From: Nocardia amamiensis NBRC 102102
GTDB taxonomy: Bacteria > Actinomycetota > Actinomycetes > Mycobacteriales > Mycobacteriaceae
Assembly (NCBI RefSeq): GCF_001612745.1
Contig: NZ_BDBA01000001.1
Location: 1-64,000, forward strand
Reading direction: 5' to 3'
DNA length: 64,000 nt
Shown here: one piece after another, positions 39,132 through 48,489 of the stretch
How the letters are laid out: each line of letters starts with the position of its first letter
Position numbering within the stretch: position 1 is the stretch's first letter
Program-made: the position numbers and the translations under genes
Notes under the pieces: model-generated
What the model saw: only the letters and a program-made list of their open reading frames with translations
The model's database searches: none
What the model was told of the DNA's origin: nothing

Positions 39132-41321
39132 CTACAGCATGCAGGACACGCAACCCTCGACTTCGGTTCCCTCCAAAGCCATTTGGCGCAGGCGGATGTA
39201 GTAGAGGGTCTTGATGCCCTTGCGCCAGGCGTAGATCTGGGCGCGGTTGAGGTCGCGGGTGGTGGCGGAGTCCTTGAAGAACAGCGTCAGCGACAGGCCC
39301 TGGTCCACGTGCTGGGTGGCCGCGGCGTAGGTGTCGATGATCTTCTCGTAGCCGATGTCGTAGGCGTCCTCGTAGTACTCGAGGTTGTCGTTGGTCATGT
39401 AGGGCGCCGGGTAGTAGACGCGCCCGATCTTGCCTTCCTTGCGGATCTCGATCTTCGACGCCACCGGGTGAATGGAGCTGGTGGAGTGGTTGATGTAGGA
39501 GATCGAGCCGGTCGGCGGCACCGCTTGGAGATTCTGGTTGTAGATGCCGTGCTCCATGACCGAGGCCTTCAGCTCACGCCAGTCGTCCTGGGTCGGGATA
39601 TGCACGCCCGCCTCGGCGAACAGTTGCCGCACGCGATCGGTCTTCGGCTCCCACACCTGATCGGTGTACTTGTCGAAGTACTCGCCGCTGGCGTACTTCG
39701 ATTCCGGGAAGCCACCGAAGTAACTGCCGCGCTCGATCGCGATCTTGTTCGACGCCCGGATCGCGTGGTAGACGACGGTATAGAAGTAGATGTTGGTGAA
39801 GTCGACGCCCTCTTCGGACCCGTAGTGGACCCGCTCCCGCGCCAGGTAGCCGTGCAGATTCATCTGCCCGAGGCCGATGGCGTGCGAGTGGTTGTTGCCC
39901 TGCTCGATGGACGGCACCGAGTAGATGTGCGTCTGGTCCGACACCGCGGTCAGCGCCCGGATCGCCACCTCGACGGTTTGGGCGAAGTCGGGTGAGTCCA
40001 TCGACTTGGCGATGTTCAGCGAGCCCAGATTGCAGGAGATGTCCTTGCCCACCTTCGCGTAGGACAGGTCGTCGTTGAACTCCGACGGCGTGGACACCTG
40101 CAGGATCTCCGAGCACAGGTTGGAGTGGGTGATCTTGCCCGCGATCGGGTTGGCCCGGTTCACCGTGTCCTCGAACATGATGTACGGGTAGCCGGACTCG
40201 AACTGCAGCTCGGCGATGGTCTGGAAGAACTCGCGCGCCTTGATCTTCGACTTGCGAATGCGCTTGTCGTCGACCATCTCGTAGTACTTCTCGGTGACGT
40301 CGATGTCGGCGAACGGCTTGCCGTAGATGCGTTCAACGTCATACGGCGAGAACAGGTACATGTCCTCGTTCTTCTTGGCCAGCTCGAACGTGATGTCCGG
40401 GATGACCACGCCCAGCGAGAGGGTCTTGATGCGGATCTTCTCGTCCGCGTTCTCCCGCTTGGTGTCCAGGAACCGGTAGATGTCGGGGTGGTGCGCGTGC
40501 AGGTAGACCGCGCCCGCGCCCTGACGCGCGCCGAGCTGGTTGGCGTAGGAGAACGAGTCCTCCAGCAGCTTCATGATCGGGATGACACCCGAGCTCTGGT
40601 TCTCGATCTTCTTGATCGGCGCGCCGTGCTCGCGAATGTTGCTCAGCAGCAACGCGACACCGCCGCCGCGCTTGGACAGTTGCAGCGCGGAGTTGATCGA
40701 GCGCCCGATGGACTCCATGTTGTCCTCGATGCGCAGCAGGAAGCACGACACCGGCTCGCCACGCTGCTTCTTGCCCGAGTTGAGGAACGTCGGCGTGGCC
40801 GGTTGGAAACGGCCGTCGATGATCTCGTCCACCAGCTTGCTCGCCAGCACCTCGTCACCGGCGGCGAGGGTGAGCGCGACCATGCAGACCCGGTCCTCGA
40901 ACCGCTCCAGGTAGCGCTTGCCGTCGAAGGTCTTCAGCGTGTACGAGGTGTAGTACTTGAACGCGCCGAGGAAGGTGGGGAACCGGAACTTCTTGGCGTA
41001 GGCCCGCTTGAACAGCTTCTTGATGAACCCGCGGCTGTACTGGTCGAGAACCTCCGCCTCGTAGTAGTTCTCCTCGATCAGATAGTCGAGCTTCTCGTCC
41101 AGGTTGTGGAAGAAGACGGTGTTCTGATTGACGTGCTGTAGGAAGTACTGGTGGGCGGCCTCACGGTCCTTGTCGAACTGGATCCGGCCGTCCGGGCCGT
41201 ACAGGTTCAGCATCGCGTTGAGGGCGTGGTAGTCCAAGACCTCGCCCGCTTCCGCGCCGCGGACCGGTGCTTGCTCTAAGCGAGCTGCTTTTCCGGTCGG
41301 TGCTGTCGTTGCTGTTGCCAA
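39132..41321 (-). CDS. nrdE: class Ib ribonucleoside-diphosphate reductase, alpha subunit NrdE
   Basis: This 729-residue catalytic subunit reduces ribonucleoside diphosphates. The ATP-cone-poor N-terminus, [15 protein letters not shown] with an active-site cysteine, the radical-site region [15 protein letters not shown], and the C-terminal redox tail EGCVSCML are all present. [23 protein letters not shown] is the conserved finger-loop region. Length is normal. The start codon is TTG and lies inside the end of nrdI (46-base overlap), so translation is coupled. Electrons come from NrdH, and the radical from NrdF encoded at 20020. Confidence 0.97.
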   Translation of the reverse strand: MATATTAPTGKAARLEQAPVRGAEAGEVLDYHALNAMLNLYGPDGRIQFDKDREAAHQYFLQHVNQNTVFFHNLDEKLDYLIEENYYEAEVLDQYSRGFIKKLFKRAYAKKFRFPTFLGAFKYYTSYTLKTFDGKRYLERFEDRVCMVALTLAAGDEVLASKLVDEIIDGRFQPATPTFLNSGKKQRGEPVSCFLLRIEDNMESIGRSINSALQLSKRGGGVALLLSNIREHGAPIKKIENQSSGVIPIMKLLEDSFSYANQLGARQGAGAVYLHAHHPDIYRFLDTKRENADEKIRIKTLSLGVVIPDITFELAKKNEDMYLFSPYDVERIYGKPFADIDVTEKYYEMVDDKRIRKSKIKAREFFQTIAELQFESGYPYIMFEDTVNRANPIAGKITHSNLCSEILQVSTPSEFNDDLSYAKVGKDISCNLGSLNIAKSMDSPDFAQTVEVAIRALTAVSDQTHIYSVPSIEQGNNHSHAIGLGQMNLHGYLARERVHYGSEEGVDFTNIYFYTVVYHAIRASNKIAIERGSYFGGFPESKYASGEYFDKYTDQVWEPKTDRVRQLFAEAGVHIPTQDDWRELKASVMEHGIYNQNLQAVPPTGSISYINHSTSSIHPVASKIEIRKEGKIGRVYYPAPYMTNDNLEYYEDAYDIGYEKIIDTYAAATQHVDQGLSLTLFFKDSATTRDLNRAQIYAWRKGIKTLYYIRLRQMALEGTEVEGCVSCML

Positions 41322-41737
41322 AACAATCCCAATCCCTCTCGGACGCGCTCGACGTCCTCAGCGGTTCCCATGAGTTCGAAGCGATACAGGTACGGCACCC
41401 CGCATTTGCGCGAGATCAGCTCGCCCGCATAGCAATAGGTCTCGCCGAAGTTCGTGTTGCCCGCCGCGATGACGCCGCGCAGCAGCGACCGGTTGTGCGG
41501 ATCGTTCAGGAACTTGGCGACCTGCCGCGGCACGAAATCCTTCTCGGAACGGTTGCCCCCGAGCACGTGCCGACCGCCCCCGTAGGTGGGGACGATCAGC
41601 ACGTACGGTTCGTCTACGCGCAGTGAGTCGGCGGTGTGCAGCGGGATGCGAGTCGCCGGGAGACCCAGCTTCTCGACGAAACGATGTGTGTTCTCCGAAG
41701 CGCTGGAGAAGTAGACCAGCGCCGTCGTCTCCGACAT
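41276..41737 (-). CDS. nrdI: flavodoxin-like NrdI
   Basis: This 153-residue flavoprotein supplies the oxidant needed to assemble the dimanganese-tyrosyl cofactor of NrdF. The N-terminal strand [20 protein letters not shown] binds the FMN phosphate, and PTYGGG and [13 protein letters not shown] are the conserved flavin-contact loops of NrdI. The ATG is preceded by GAGGAAGG. The 3' end overlaps nrdE, and nrdH lies 69 bases upstream. Confidence 0.96.
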   Translation of the reverse strand: MSETTALVYFSSASENTHRFVEKLGLPATRIPLHTADSLRVDEPYVLIVPTYGGGRHVLGGNRSEKDFVPRQVAKFLNDPHNRSLLRGVIAAGNTNFGETYCYAGELISRKCGVPYLYRFELMGTAEDVERVREGLGLFWQQQRQHRPEKQLA

Positions 41738-41806
41738 GGTCGCCTTCCTCTTCTCAGGAGTGCCAGGCACTCGGCCCCTCGGATGAACCGGAAGCGATGG
41801 ACGCGA

Positions 41807-42040
41807 TCAGGCCGCCACGGTCGCGAGCGACTTGATGCGGTCGGGCCGGAATCCCGACCAGTGATCGTCCCCTGCCACCACGACCGGCGCCTGCAAGTAC
41901 CCGAGCGCCATGACGTAGTCACGCGCCTCGTCGTTCTCCGAGATATCGATGACCTCGTAGTCCACCCCGGCCTTGTCGAGGGCCTTGTAGGTGGCGTTGC
42001 ACTGGACGCAAGCGGGCTTGGTGTACACGGTGACGGTCAT
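41807..42040 (-). CDS. nrdH: glutaredoxin-like electron donor NrdH
   Basis: This 77-residue redoxin reduces NrdE. MTVTVYTKPACVQCNATYKAL contains the CxxC active site, and the C-terminal WSGFRPDRIKSL is the family signature that allows reduction by thioredoxin reductase. It is the first gene of nrdHIE. AGGAGAGAGGG lies before the ATG, and tandem NrdR-like boxes lie about 150-200 bases upstream. Confidence 0.96.
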   Translation of the reverse strand: MTVTVYTKPACVQCNATYKALDKAGVDYEVIDISENDEARDYVMALGYLQAPVVVAGDDHWSGFRPDRIKSLATVAA

Positions 42041-42190
42041 TGATGTCCCTCTCTCCTTGTGCCTGATCCACAGCTTGTGATCCGTATGTGCACGATCCGA
42101 CATACTGCGCAAACTCCTGGATCCGGACTCGAAGCCCTGGTCAACCACGGTTGGCCGTCTCGTGTCTCGCGCCCTCTTCCAGTACCGAAG

Positions 42191-42238
42191 ACACTACACC
42201 TAGTGGCCGACAGATTCATCCAACACGACATGTAGCGA
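42191..42238. promoter_or_regulatory. tandem NrdR-like boxes upstream of nrdHIE
   Basis: ACACTACACCTAGTGG at 42191-42206 is close to the actinobacterial NrdR consensus (ACACTATATCTAGTGT-like). ACACGACATGTAGCGA at 42223-42238 is the weaker partner. The centres are 32 bases apart, the same as in front of nrdF. Confidence 0.78.
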
Positions 42239-42302
42239 GTCACATCGATGAAATTCCACGCGGAGAAGTACCAGGATGCTCGATTCCCCCTCCGCAAAAA
42301 GA

Positions 42303-42316
42303 GTGACTCAGATCAC
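42303..42316. promoter_or_regulatory. possible CRP-type site
   Basis: GTGA-CTCAGA-TCAC has the two exact CRP half-site cores with a 6-base spacer. It is about 65 bases beyond the NrdR boxes and could influence nrdHIE. The flanking bases match less well, and chance occurrence is possible. Confidence 0.35.
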
Positions 42317-42358
42317 CCTTAGAGGCTTCAGCTAATCAACAGCAAACATCAGGCAAAA

Positions 42359-42398
42359 GCCGAGGGCCGTCGCTACCGCGGTAACGACGGCCCTCGGC
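42359..42398 (-). terminator. terminator of the flavin reductase gene
   Basis: A perfect 14-bp stem (42359-42372 with 42385-42398) is extended by an inner TACC/GGTA stem after one mismatch. On the minus strand it is followed by TTTT, the form of an intrinsic terminator. Confidence 0.88.
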
Positions 42399-42416
42399 GG
42401 AGACCGGGAGTGGAGC

Positions 42417-42983
42417 TTACACGGACGCCAGTTCGCCGCGCGTGGCCTCGACCAGGTCCCGCACCGAACTCGCCAGCTTGGTCAGCGCCTCCGCGTCATC
42501 GCGCGGATGCGAGGAGGCGAACCGCTCGCCGATCACGCCGAAGTGCAGGTGCGCGGACTCGACGACCTTCGCACCGGCCACGCCGAGCGCCTTGACCGCG
42601 TCCCCGTGCGCCCACTGCGCCGCGTTCGGGCTGATCGACGCGCTGACCACAGCGGCGGGCTTGCCCGTGATCGCGCCGGCGCCGTACGGACGCGACGTCC
42701 AGTCGATCGCGTTCTTCAGCACCGCCGACAGCGTGCCGTTGTATTCCGGCGTCACCAGCAGCAGGCCATCCGCGTCGGCGACCGCGTCGCGCAGCGCTTG
42801 GGCAGCGGCGGGCACGGAACCCGGAACGTCGATGTCCTCGTTGTAGAACGGGATGTCGGCGAGTCCCTCATAGAGGGTTACCTCGACACCCTCCGGGGCG
42901 GTCTGCGCGGCGGCTTCGGCGAGCTGACGATTGACCGAGGCGGCACGGAGGCTACCGACAAGTGCGAGGACGCGAGTGCTCAT
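42417..42983 (-). CDS. NADPH-dependent FMN reductase
   Basis: This 188-residue flavodoxin-fold enzyme transfers electrons from NADPH to FMN or other acceptors such as quinones or azo compounds. The phosphate-binding loop LVGSLRAASVNRQLAEA, the TPEYNGTLSAVLKNAIDWTSRP motif and the late GKPAAVVSAS strand are typical of the SsuE/ChrR/YieF group. ATG 42983 has AGGAG six bases upstream. It is divergent from a TetR regulator with paired palindromes between them, which suggests inducible control by an electrophile or quinone. Confidence 0.88.
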   Translation of the reverse strand: MSTRVLALVGSLRAASVNRQLAEAAAQTAPEGVEVTLYEGLADIPFYNEDIDVPGSVPAAAQALRDAVADADGLLLVTPEYNGTLSAVLKNAIDWTSRPYGAGAITGKPAAVVSASISPNAAQWAHGDAVKALGVAGAKVVESAHLHFGVIGERFASSHPRDDAEALTKLASSVRDLVEATRGELASV

Positions 42984-43004
42984 GAGAACTCCTGGTGTAC
43001 TGAA

Positions 43005-43049
43005 TGTGGTGTCCGTACGTTCACCACAGGCCAACCGGACTGCGGTCCG
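43005..43049. promoter_or_regulatory. two inverted repeats in the flavin reductase/TetR intergenic region
   Basis: TGTGGTG (43005-43011) pairs with CACCACA (43022-43028) over a 10-base gap. CGGAC and GTCCG (43036-43049) flank four bases. They lie between the divergent genes and are candidate TetR operators. Confidence 0.5.
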
Positions 43050-43070
43050 ATTACTTCCCGCGGAGCTTGC

Positions 43071-43730
43071 GTGAGCGCTGTGAACTACCCCACATCCGAC
43101 TCGCCGTCGCCACGCGGGCGCCAGCTGCTCGATGTCGGCGCGCCGCTGCCCGGCACGTCGCAGCCCGCCGAGCGTGCCGACGCGGCGCGCAACCGCCAAC
43201 TCCTGCTGGACGCCGCGCAGCACGTGGTGCGCGAACAAGGTGTCGACAGCCTCACGATGGACGCGCTGGCCAAGCGCGCCGGGGTCGGCAAAGGCACGGT
43301 GTTCCGCCGGTTCGGCAGCCGGTCGGGGCTGCTGCTCGCGCTGCTGGATCACTCGGATCGAAAGTTCCAGGAGGCGTTCATCTTCGGCCCGCCGCCGCTG
43401 GGTCCCGGTGCCCCGCCGGTGGAACGGCTGGTCGCCTTCGGACGCGCCCGGTTGCTGGACATCGAAGTCGCGGGCGAACTGCATCGCGCGGCCGAACTAG
43501 GTGAGGCCGGGGACCGCTATTCCGGCGCGCCCTACCGTCTGCTGCGAGCCCACGTCACGATGCTGCTGCGGCAGGCCGAAGCACCTGGTGAGATCCCGCT
43601 CGTCGCCGACGCGCTCCTGGCGATGCTGGGCGCGCCGCTGGTCATGCACCAAATGCATGTCCAGGGGTACACCCGCGAGCAGATCGGCGACAACTGGGAG
43701 AGCCTCGTTCGGCGCGTTGTCACCCGATGA
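43071..43730 (+). CDS. TetR-family transcriptional regulator
   Basis: This 219-residue repressor has a helix-turn-helix at about 39-90 ([18 protein letters not shown], then [28 protein letters not shown]) after a disordered start of about 35 residues. The rest forms the ligand and dimerisation domain. GTG 43071 has CGGAG five bases upstream. It is divergent from the flavin reductase and should control it. The inducer is unknown. The nadE gene follows after 22 bases and may share its transcript. Confidence 0.88.
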   Translation: MSAVNYPTSDSPSPRGRQLLDVGAPLPGTSQPAERADAARNRQLLLDAAQHVVREQGVDSLTMDALAKRAGVGKGTVFRRFGSRSGLLLALLDHSDRKFQEAFIFGPPPLGPGAPPVERLVAFGRARLLDIEVAGELHRAAELGEAGDRYSGAPYRLLRAHVTMLLRQAEAPGEIPLVADALLAMLGAPLVMHQMHVQGYTREQIGDNWESLVRRVVTR

Positions 43731-43752
43731 ATCGCCAGTAGACTCGGGCGGC

Positions 43753-44577
43753 ATGCGGAACGTGCGCGAACAGATCATCAGCGAACTGGGCGTCCAGCCC
43801 TCGATCGAGCCGAAGACCGAAGTGCGGCGGCGGATCGATTTCCTCAAGGATTATCTGAACGCCACTCCCGCACGGGGTTTCGTCCTCGGCATCAGCGGCG
43901 GGCAGGACAGCGCCCTCACCGGCCGGCTCTGCCAGCTCGCGGCCGAAGAGCTGCGCGCCGACGGCGCGGACGCGATCTTTCTCGCCGTCCGGCTGCCCTA
44001 CGGGGTGCAGGCCGACGAGGCCGATGCGAGGATCGCGCTGAAATTCATCGAGCCGGACCGCCGAGTCGTGGTGAACGTCCGTCCCAGCGCGAACGCGGCA
44101 GCCGCCGAGGCGGCCACCGCGCTGGGCGTGGACAAGCTGCGCGACTTCGTGCGCGGCAACATCAAGGCGCGCGAACGCATGGTGATCCAGTACGCCCTGG
44201 CCGGGCAGGAGAACATGCTGGTGGTCGGCACCGATCACGCGGCGGAGGCGGTCACCGGCTTCTTCACCAAGTACGGCGACGGCGGCGTCGACCTGACCCC
44301 GCTCACCGGCCTCACCAAGCGCCAGGGCGCGGCGCTGCTGCAAGAACTGGGCGCGCCCCCCAGCATCTGGTCCAAGGTCCCCACCGCCGACCTCGAGGAC
44401 GACCGGCCCGCGCTGCCCGACGAAGAGGCGCTCGGCCTGCGTTACAGCGAGATCGACGACTACCTCGAGGGCAACGAGGTCAGCGCGGAAGTCGCCGCCA
44501 AGATCGAATCCGTCTATCTGAACACCCGGCACAAGCGGACTGTCCCGGTGACCCCGCTCGACACCTGGTGGCGCTGA
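43753..44577 (+). CDS. nadE: NAD synthetase, ammonia-dependent type
   Basis: This 274-residue enzyme makes NAD from nicotinate adenine dinucleotide, ATP and ammonia. The adenylating P-loop is [12 protein letters not shown] near residue 45. [24 protein letters not shown] and [20 protein letters not shown] are the conserved NaAD and ATP contacts. It has no glutaminase domain, unlike the large glutamine-dependent NadE of Mycobacterium tuberculosis. It resembles the E. coli and Bacillus enzymes. It therefore needs free ammonia or is a second NadE of this genome. It ends four bases from a convergent sigma-factor gene. Confidence 0.95.
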   Translation: MRNVREQIISELGVQPSIEPKTEVRRRIDFLKDYLNATPARGFVLGISGGQDSALTGRLCQLAAEELRADGADAIFLAVRLPYGVQADEADARIALKFIEPDRRVVVNVRPSANAAAAEAATALGVDKLRDFVRGNIKARERMVIQYALAGQENMLVVGTDHAAEAVTGFFTKYGDGGVDLTPLTGLTKRQGAALLQELGAPPSIWSKVPTADLEDDRPALPDEEALGLRYSEIDDYLEGNEVSAEVAAKIESVYLNTRHKRTVPVTPLDTWWR

Positions 44578-44581
44578 GTAC

Positions 44582-45811
44582 CTAACGCGCCGACTCGACC
44601 TCCGCGAGACGGCGCGCCAGGAACCGCCGCACCTGGTCGTTGCCTGCCAGCTCCAGCGCCGCGCGATAGCTCTCCGCGGCCTCCGGACAGCGTCCGTCAC
44701 GTCGCAGCAGATCAGCACGGGTCGCGGGTACCAGATGCGATCCGGCCAGCCGCGGGTCGGCGGCGACATCGTGGAGGGCGGCCAGCCCCGCGTCGAACCC
44801 GCGGGCGAAACCCACTGCCACAGCGCGGCTCACCGACACCGCAGGCGACGGAGCCAGCCGGAGCAGTTCGTCGTACTGCGCGACGATCGAGTGCCAATCG
44901 GTCTGCGCCCAACTGGGCGCCGTCGCGTGCGCGGCGGCGATGCGCGCCTGCACCAGGTACGGGCCGCCACCCTCCGCCTCGGCCGACCTCAGGCACTCCA
45001 GCCCCGCCCGGACCGCCGCTCGGTCCCACCGCGACCGATCCTGGTCCTCCAAAGGAACCAACTCCCCGTCGCCGCGCCGCCGTTGGTTTCGGCGGCTGTC
45101 CTGAAGCAGCATCAGCGCCAGCAGCGCACGCGCCTCGGGTTCGCGCGGCAGCAACCCGCACAGCAGCCTGCCGAGCCGAATCGCTTCATCGCACAGCTCG
45201 TCTCGCACCGCGGAAGGACCCGATGTCGCGAAGTACCCCTCGGTGAACACCAGATACACGCACGCCAGTACGCCAGGGACCCGCTCCGGCAGCAGATGCG
45301 GGGGCGGCACCCGCAGCGGGATGCCCGCCTGACGGATCTTCGCCTTCGCACGCGTGAGCCGTTGCGCCACTGTATGTTCCGGTTGCAGAAACGCACGCGC
45401 TATCTCAGCCGTGCGCAAGCCGCAGACCAGGCGCAGCGTCAAGGCCACCTGCGAGGGCCGCGACAGCGCCGGGTGGCAGCAGGTGAAGATCATCCGCAGT
45501 TGGTCGTCCGGCACCGGCGACACCTCGGCCTCCTCGTTCGGCGCACGCATCAGAACCGCGTCATGCTCCTTGACCGCCCTGGCCGACTCGCGCCGCAGCC
45601 GGTCCAGCGCTCTATTGCGGGCGGTCGTGGTGATCCACGCGCCCGGGTTGGACGGCAATCCACGCTCGGGCCAGGTGCGCAGTGCGTCGGCGAAGGCCTC
45701 CTGCACCGCGTCCTCGGCCAAGCCGATATCGCCGACCATCCTGGCCACCGTCGCGAGGGCCCGGCCGAACTCGGCGCGGTAGACGGCGTCGATCGTCGCG
45801 GCCGGACCCAT
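44582..45811 (-). CDS. ECF sigma factor, ECF42 group, with C-terminal TPR-like extension
   Basis: This 409-residue protein has sigma region 2 (VYRAEFGRALATVARMVGDIGLAEDAVQEAFADAL) and region 4 (RLVCGLRTAEIARAFLQPEHTVAQRLTRAKAKIR). They are followed by about 210 residues of TPR-like helices with YLVFTEGYFATSGPS, AIRLGRLLCGLLP and SRAVAVGFARG. That extension is the mark of ECF42 sigma factors, which have no anti-sigma factor and are encoded beside DGPF-domain proteins. That partner lies seven bases upstream. The extension is thought to control activity. Target promoters cannot be read from the window. Confidence 0.92.
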   Translation of the reverse strand: MGPAATIDAVYRAEFGRALATVARMVGDIGLAEDAVQEAFADALRTWPERGLPSNPGAWITTTARNRALDRLRRESARAVKEHDAVLMRAPNEEAEVSPVPDDQLRMIFTCCHPALSRPSQVALTLRLVCGLRTAEIARAFLQPEHTVAQRLTRAKAKIRQAGIPLRVPPPHLLPERVPGVLACVYLVFTEGYFATSGPSAVRDELCDEAIRLGRLLCGLLPREPEARALLALMLLQDSRRNQRRRGDGELVPLEDQDRSRWDRAAVRAGLECLRSAEAEGGGPYLVQARIAAAHATAPSWAQTDWHSIVAQYDELLRLAPSPAVSVSRAVAVGFARGFDAGLAALHDVAADPRLAGSHLVPATRADLLRRDGRCPEAAESYRAALELAGNDQVRRFLARRLAEVESAR

Positions 45812-45818
45812 GCGCACG

Positions 45819-46532
45819 TCAGTCGCCCAGGTCCACGATCTGACGCACCTCGGTGCGCCCACGCTCGCCCAGCGGGATGGCCGCGGCGATCTCGGCCGCC
45901 TGCGCTCGGTCCCGCGCGGTGTACAAGTACAGCCCGTCCACCACCTCGGCGAACTCCGCATACGGTCCGTCGGTGAGCAGCGTTTTCCCGTCGCGCACTC
46001 GCACGGTGGTCGCCGAGGACGGCGGTTGCAGCGCCCCGCCACCGCGAATCTCCGCCGCGTACTTCTCGCCGAAACGCTGGTGTTCGGTGACAGCGGCGTC
46101 CCACTCCGGAGTGTCCGGCACGATCACCGCGTCCGGAGCCTCCCACAGCAGCGCCAGCCACCAATCCGCGCGCGGCGTGTCGTGCGGCGACCACATCGCC
46201 ATCGGGCGCACTTCCACCGCCCCGTCCTCGGCGGCGGGCACCTGGCGTGCCAGCCGGATCGCCTCGTCCAGATCGGCGGCTTCGAACACATAGAATCCGC
46301 CGACGACCTCGGCCTGCTCGGCGAACGGGCCATCGGTGACCAGCGTCTGCCCTCCGCTGCGCCGGATGTGCAGCGCGTCGGCGGAGGGGAACAGCGCCGC
46401 GCCGCCCGAGACCGCCGCGGCCTCGCGCTCCTCGAACGCCGCGTATTTCGCGACTTCGGCTTCGAACTCCGGCGTGCCGGGCCGGGTGCCGGGTACGTCT
46501 TCGCGTCCTACCAGTGTCGCCAGGTAGTGCAT
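45819..46532 (-). CDS. YCII-related DGPF-domain protein, tandem duplicate
   Basis: This 237-residue cytoplasmic protein consists of two YCII-like domains in tandem. Each ends in its family motif: GGQTLVTDGPFAEQAEVVGGFYVFEA near residue 60 and GKTLLTDGPYAEFAEVVDGLYLYTA near 180. The first domain begins with MHYLATLVG. DGPF proteins are linked to ECF42 sigma factors and are presumed to take part in signal sensing or to be the main target of the sigma factor. Most partners have one domain of about 120 residues, so this is a fused duplicate. It is the first gene of the pair. Confidence 0.9.
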   Translation of the reverse strand: MHYLATLVGREDVPGTRPGTPEFEAEVAKYAAFEEREAAAVSGGAALFPSADALHIRRSGGQTLVTDGPFAEQAEVVGGFYVFEAADLDEAIRLARQVPAAEDGAVEVRPMAMWSPHDTPRADWWLALLWEAPDAVIVPDTPEWDAAVTEHQRFGEKYAAEIRGGGALQPPSSATTVRVRDGKTLLTDGPYAEFAEVVDGLYLYTARDRAQAAEIAAAIPLGERGRTEVRQIVDLGD

Positions 46533-46639
46533 AGCGTCATCCTTCCTCGAATAGCCGGGGTGGGATACCCCGTTCTATTCGGACGACGAACGGCACATGC
46601 CGTTTTCTACACCCTCGTGGACCGAATATTCACGCGTCT

Positions 46640-46799
46640 TCAGCAGACCAGCCCGCCCCGTTCCGCCGCGGTGGCGCGGAGCAGATCGCGGATGAGCTCG
46701 AAATCGACCCGTTCCGGCGTGCGGAAGCGCAGGCATCCCTTGCCCATGTCGTGTCCAGCCAGGCGGTCGGCGAAGGCCGAGCGCACGTCGGTGCGCATA
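46640..46799 (-). pseudogene. C-terminal relic of a DUF1801-like protein
   Basis: The minus-strand frame ends SAFADRLAGHDMGKGCLRFR, then TPERVDFELIRDLLRATAAER. This matches the last helices of DUF1801-type proteins (GKGCLRFR...DxxLI). The upstream part of the frame overlaps moaD and shows no family pattern. The relic begins at about the ATG at 46799, with no domain before it. It lies directly behind moaD. Confidence 0.45.
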
Positions 46800-46833
46800 A
46801 CACGCACGGCCGGAGCGAGGGGGAGGTAAGACC

Positions 46834-47076
46834 CTATCCGCCCGCGAACGGCGGGAGCACGTCGACGCGTGAGCTGAGGGCGGCCGTGGGGTCGCGGGTG
46901 AGTTCGTCGCCGATCAGGTACGCGCATACCGACAGCATCTTGTCCAGGCTGGGGCCGTAGACGTCCGCCAGGGTGGCGCGCAGGTCGGCCACCGTGGCGC
47001 CGGCCGGAAAGTCCAGGGTCTCGCTGTCCTTGCCGACCGCGTCGGCGATCGCGGCGAAGTAGCGGATCTCAACCAC
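46834..47076 (-). CDS. moaD: molybdopterin synthase sulfur carrier subunit MoaD
   Basis: This 80-residue ubiquitin-like protein carries sulfur as a C-terminal thiocarboxylate. It ends PPFAGG; the terminal Gly-Gly is required for that chemistry. [15 protein letters not shown] and [16 protein letters not shown] are the typical first strands. The GTG start lies inside the end of moaA (8-base overlap), so translation is coupled. It pairs with MoaE encoded at 51010 on the other strand. Confidence 0.94.
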   Translation of the reverse strand: MVEIRYFAAIADAVGKDSETLDFPAGATVADLRATLADVYGPSLDKMLSVCAYLIGDELTRDPTAALSSRVDVLPPFAGG

Positions 47077-48127
47077 CGATGGCTCCCATCGTCCGCTCCG
47101 GCGGGATGAAACCCGCGGCGTCGATGCCATGTCCCGCCCACTTGTTCCACATCGCGCCGCGCCAGAGCGTCGCGAGCTCCTCGTCGTCGACGCCGGAACG
47201 CATCGCCTGGCGCAGGTCGAATTCCTGATCGCTGAACAGGCACGACCGCAGCATGCCGTCGGCGGTGAGGCGGGTGCGGTCGCAGGTGTCGCAGAACTTG
47301 CGGGTGACCGTCGCGATGATGCCCACGGTGCCCGGCCCGCCGTCGACCAGCCACTTCTCCGCCGGGGCGGACGGATCGGCGCGCCCGGCCTCGGTGAGCT
47401 GGAACCGAGTGCCGAGCACGTTGAGCAGTTCGGCGGCGGTGACCATGTTGGCCCGGGCCCATTCGTGATCGGCGTCGAGCGGCATCTCCTCGATGAACCG
47501 CAGCTCACAGCCTTCGTCCAGGCACCAGCGCAGCAGATCCGGCGCGCCGGCGAGGGTTTCGCGCATCAGCACGGCGTTGACCTTGATGGGGGCGAGTCCG
47601 GCGTCCCGCGCGGCGCGGATGCCGGCGAACACGGATTCGAGGCGATCGCGCCGGGTCAGCTGCTTGAAACCGGCCCGGTCGACCGTATCCAGCGACACGT
47701 TCACCCGGTGCAGCCCCGCGGCCGCGAGCCTGCGGGCGCGGTGCTCGAGCCCGACACCATTGGTCGTCATGGCCAGCGGGATGTGCGGGACCTCCGCGTG
47801 GCAGCCTGCGATGATCTGCTCCAGCTCGCGGCGCATCAGCGGCTCGCCCCCGGTGAAGCGGACCTCGCGCACCCCCAGATCGCGCACCGCGAGACGCACC
47901 AGCCGCACGATCTCGTCCACGGTGAGCAGTTCGTGCCGCGGAATCTCCGGCAGCCCCTCCTCCGGCATGCAGTAGGTGCAGCGCAGCGAGCACTTCTCGG
48001 TAATGGAGACGCGCAGGTCTCGGGCGACGCGTCCGAAACGATCCAGCAAATATGGGGTGTCGGGACGGCCGTCGAGCGAGGGACGCCCGGAACGTACGGC
48101 GGGAATCCCGATCTCGACCAGAGTCAC
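47069..48127 (-). CDS. moaA: GTP 3',8-cyclase MoaA (radical SAM)
   Basis: This 352-residue enzyme performs the first step of molybdenum cofactor synthesis, rearranging GTP with MoaC. The N-terminal radical-SAM cluster motif is CSLRCTYC (C-x3-C-x2-C) near residue 42. The second iron-sulfur cluster is bound by [20 protein letters not shown] near 275-292. It ends in TMGAIGG; the C-terminal Gly-Gly is essential in MoaA. GTG 48127 gives the usual length; longer starts add sequence unlike the family. It forms a unit with moaD, divergent from moeA. Confidence 0.95.
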   Translation of the reverse strand: MTLVEIGIPAVRSGRPSLDGRPDTPYLLDRFGRVARDLRVSITEKCSLRCTYCMPEEGLPEIPRHELLTVDEIVRLVRLAVRDLGVREVRFTGGEPLMRRELEQIIAGCHAEVPHIPLAMTTNGVGLEHRARRLAAAGLHRVNVSLDTVDRAGFKQLTRRDRLESVFAGIRAARDAGLAPIKVNAVLMRETLAGAPDLLRWCLDEGCELRFIEEMPLDADHEWARANMVTAAELLNVLGTRFQLTEAGRADPSAPAEKWLVDGGPGTVGIIATVTRKFCDTCDRTRLTADGMLRSCLFSDQEFDLRQAMRSGVDDEELATLWRGAMWNKWAGHGIDAAGFIPPERTMGAIGG

Positions 48128-48213
48128 ACGTCCATTATGACCGGCGAGCCCGAATCGGGAACGAGCGGAAGGTCCCAGATGACTCACCGCGCCGGGGCTC
48201 CGACGGTGAGGCA

Positions 48214-48478
48214 GCCGCCTCGCCTTCGCTCGGCCCGGCACCGGGTATGGACGGACTTCGTCTGGCTGCGCCGATCCTGTGGCCGCCTGCCTTCGCCCGG
48301 CCCCACGCGGACTGCAGACAGACTCCGTCCGGCCGCGCCGCTCCTGCGGCCACCTGCCCTCGCCCCGCCCGGCGCGGACTGCACACGGATTCCGTCCGGC
48401 CGCGCCGTTCCCACGGCCGCCTCGCCTTTGCCCGGCCCGGCGCGGGCTGCGAAGGTACTTGGTCCGGCTGCGCCGATT
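48214..48478. repeat. degenerate tandem repeat of about 67 bp, four copies
   Basis: Four similar units follow each other between moaA and moeA. Each contains a CCTCGCCTTCGC/CCTGCCCTCGC-like start, a CGGCGCGGACTGC-like middle and a TCCGTCCGGCCGCGCC-like end. The copies have diverged, so the array is old. Boundaries are approximate. The last copy runs to within about 10 bases of the moeA start codon. Confidence 0.7.
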
Positions 48479-48489
48479 AGGCTGACGGC

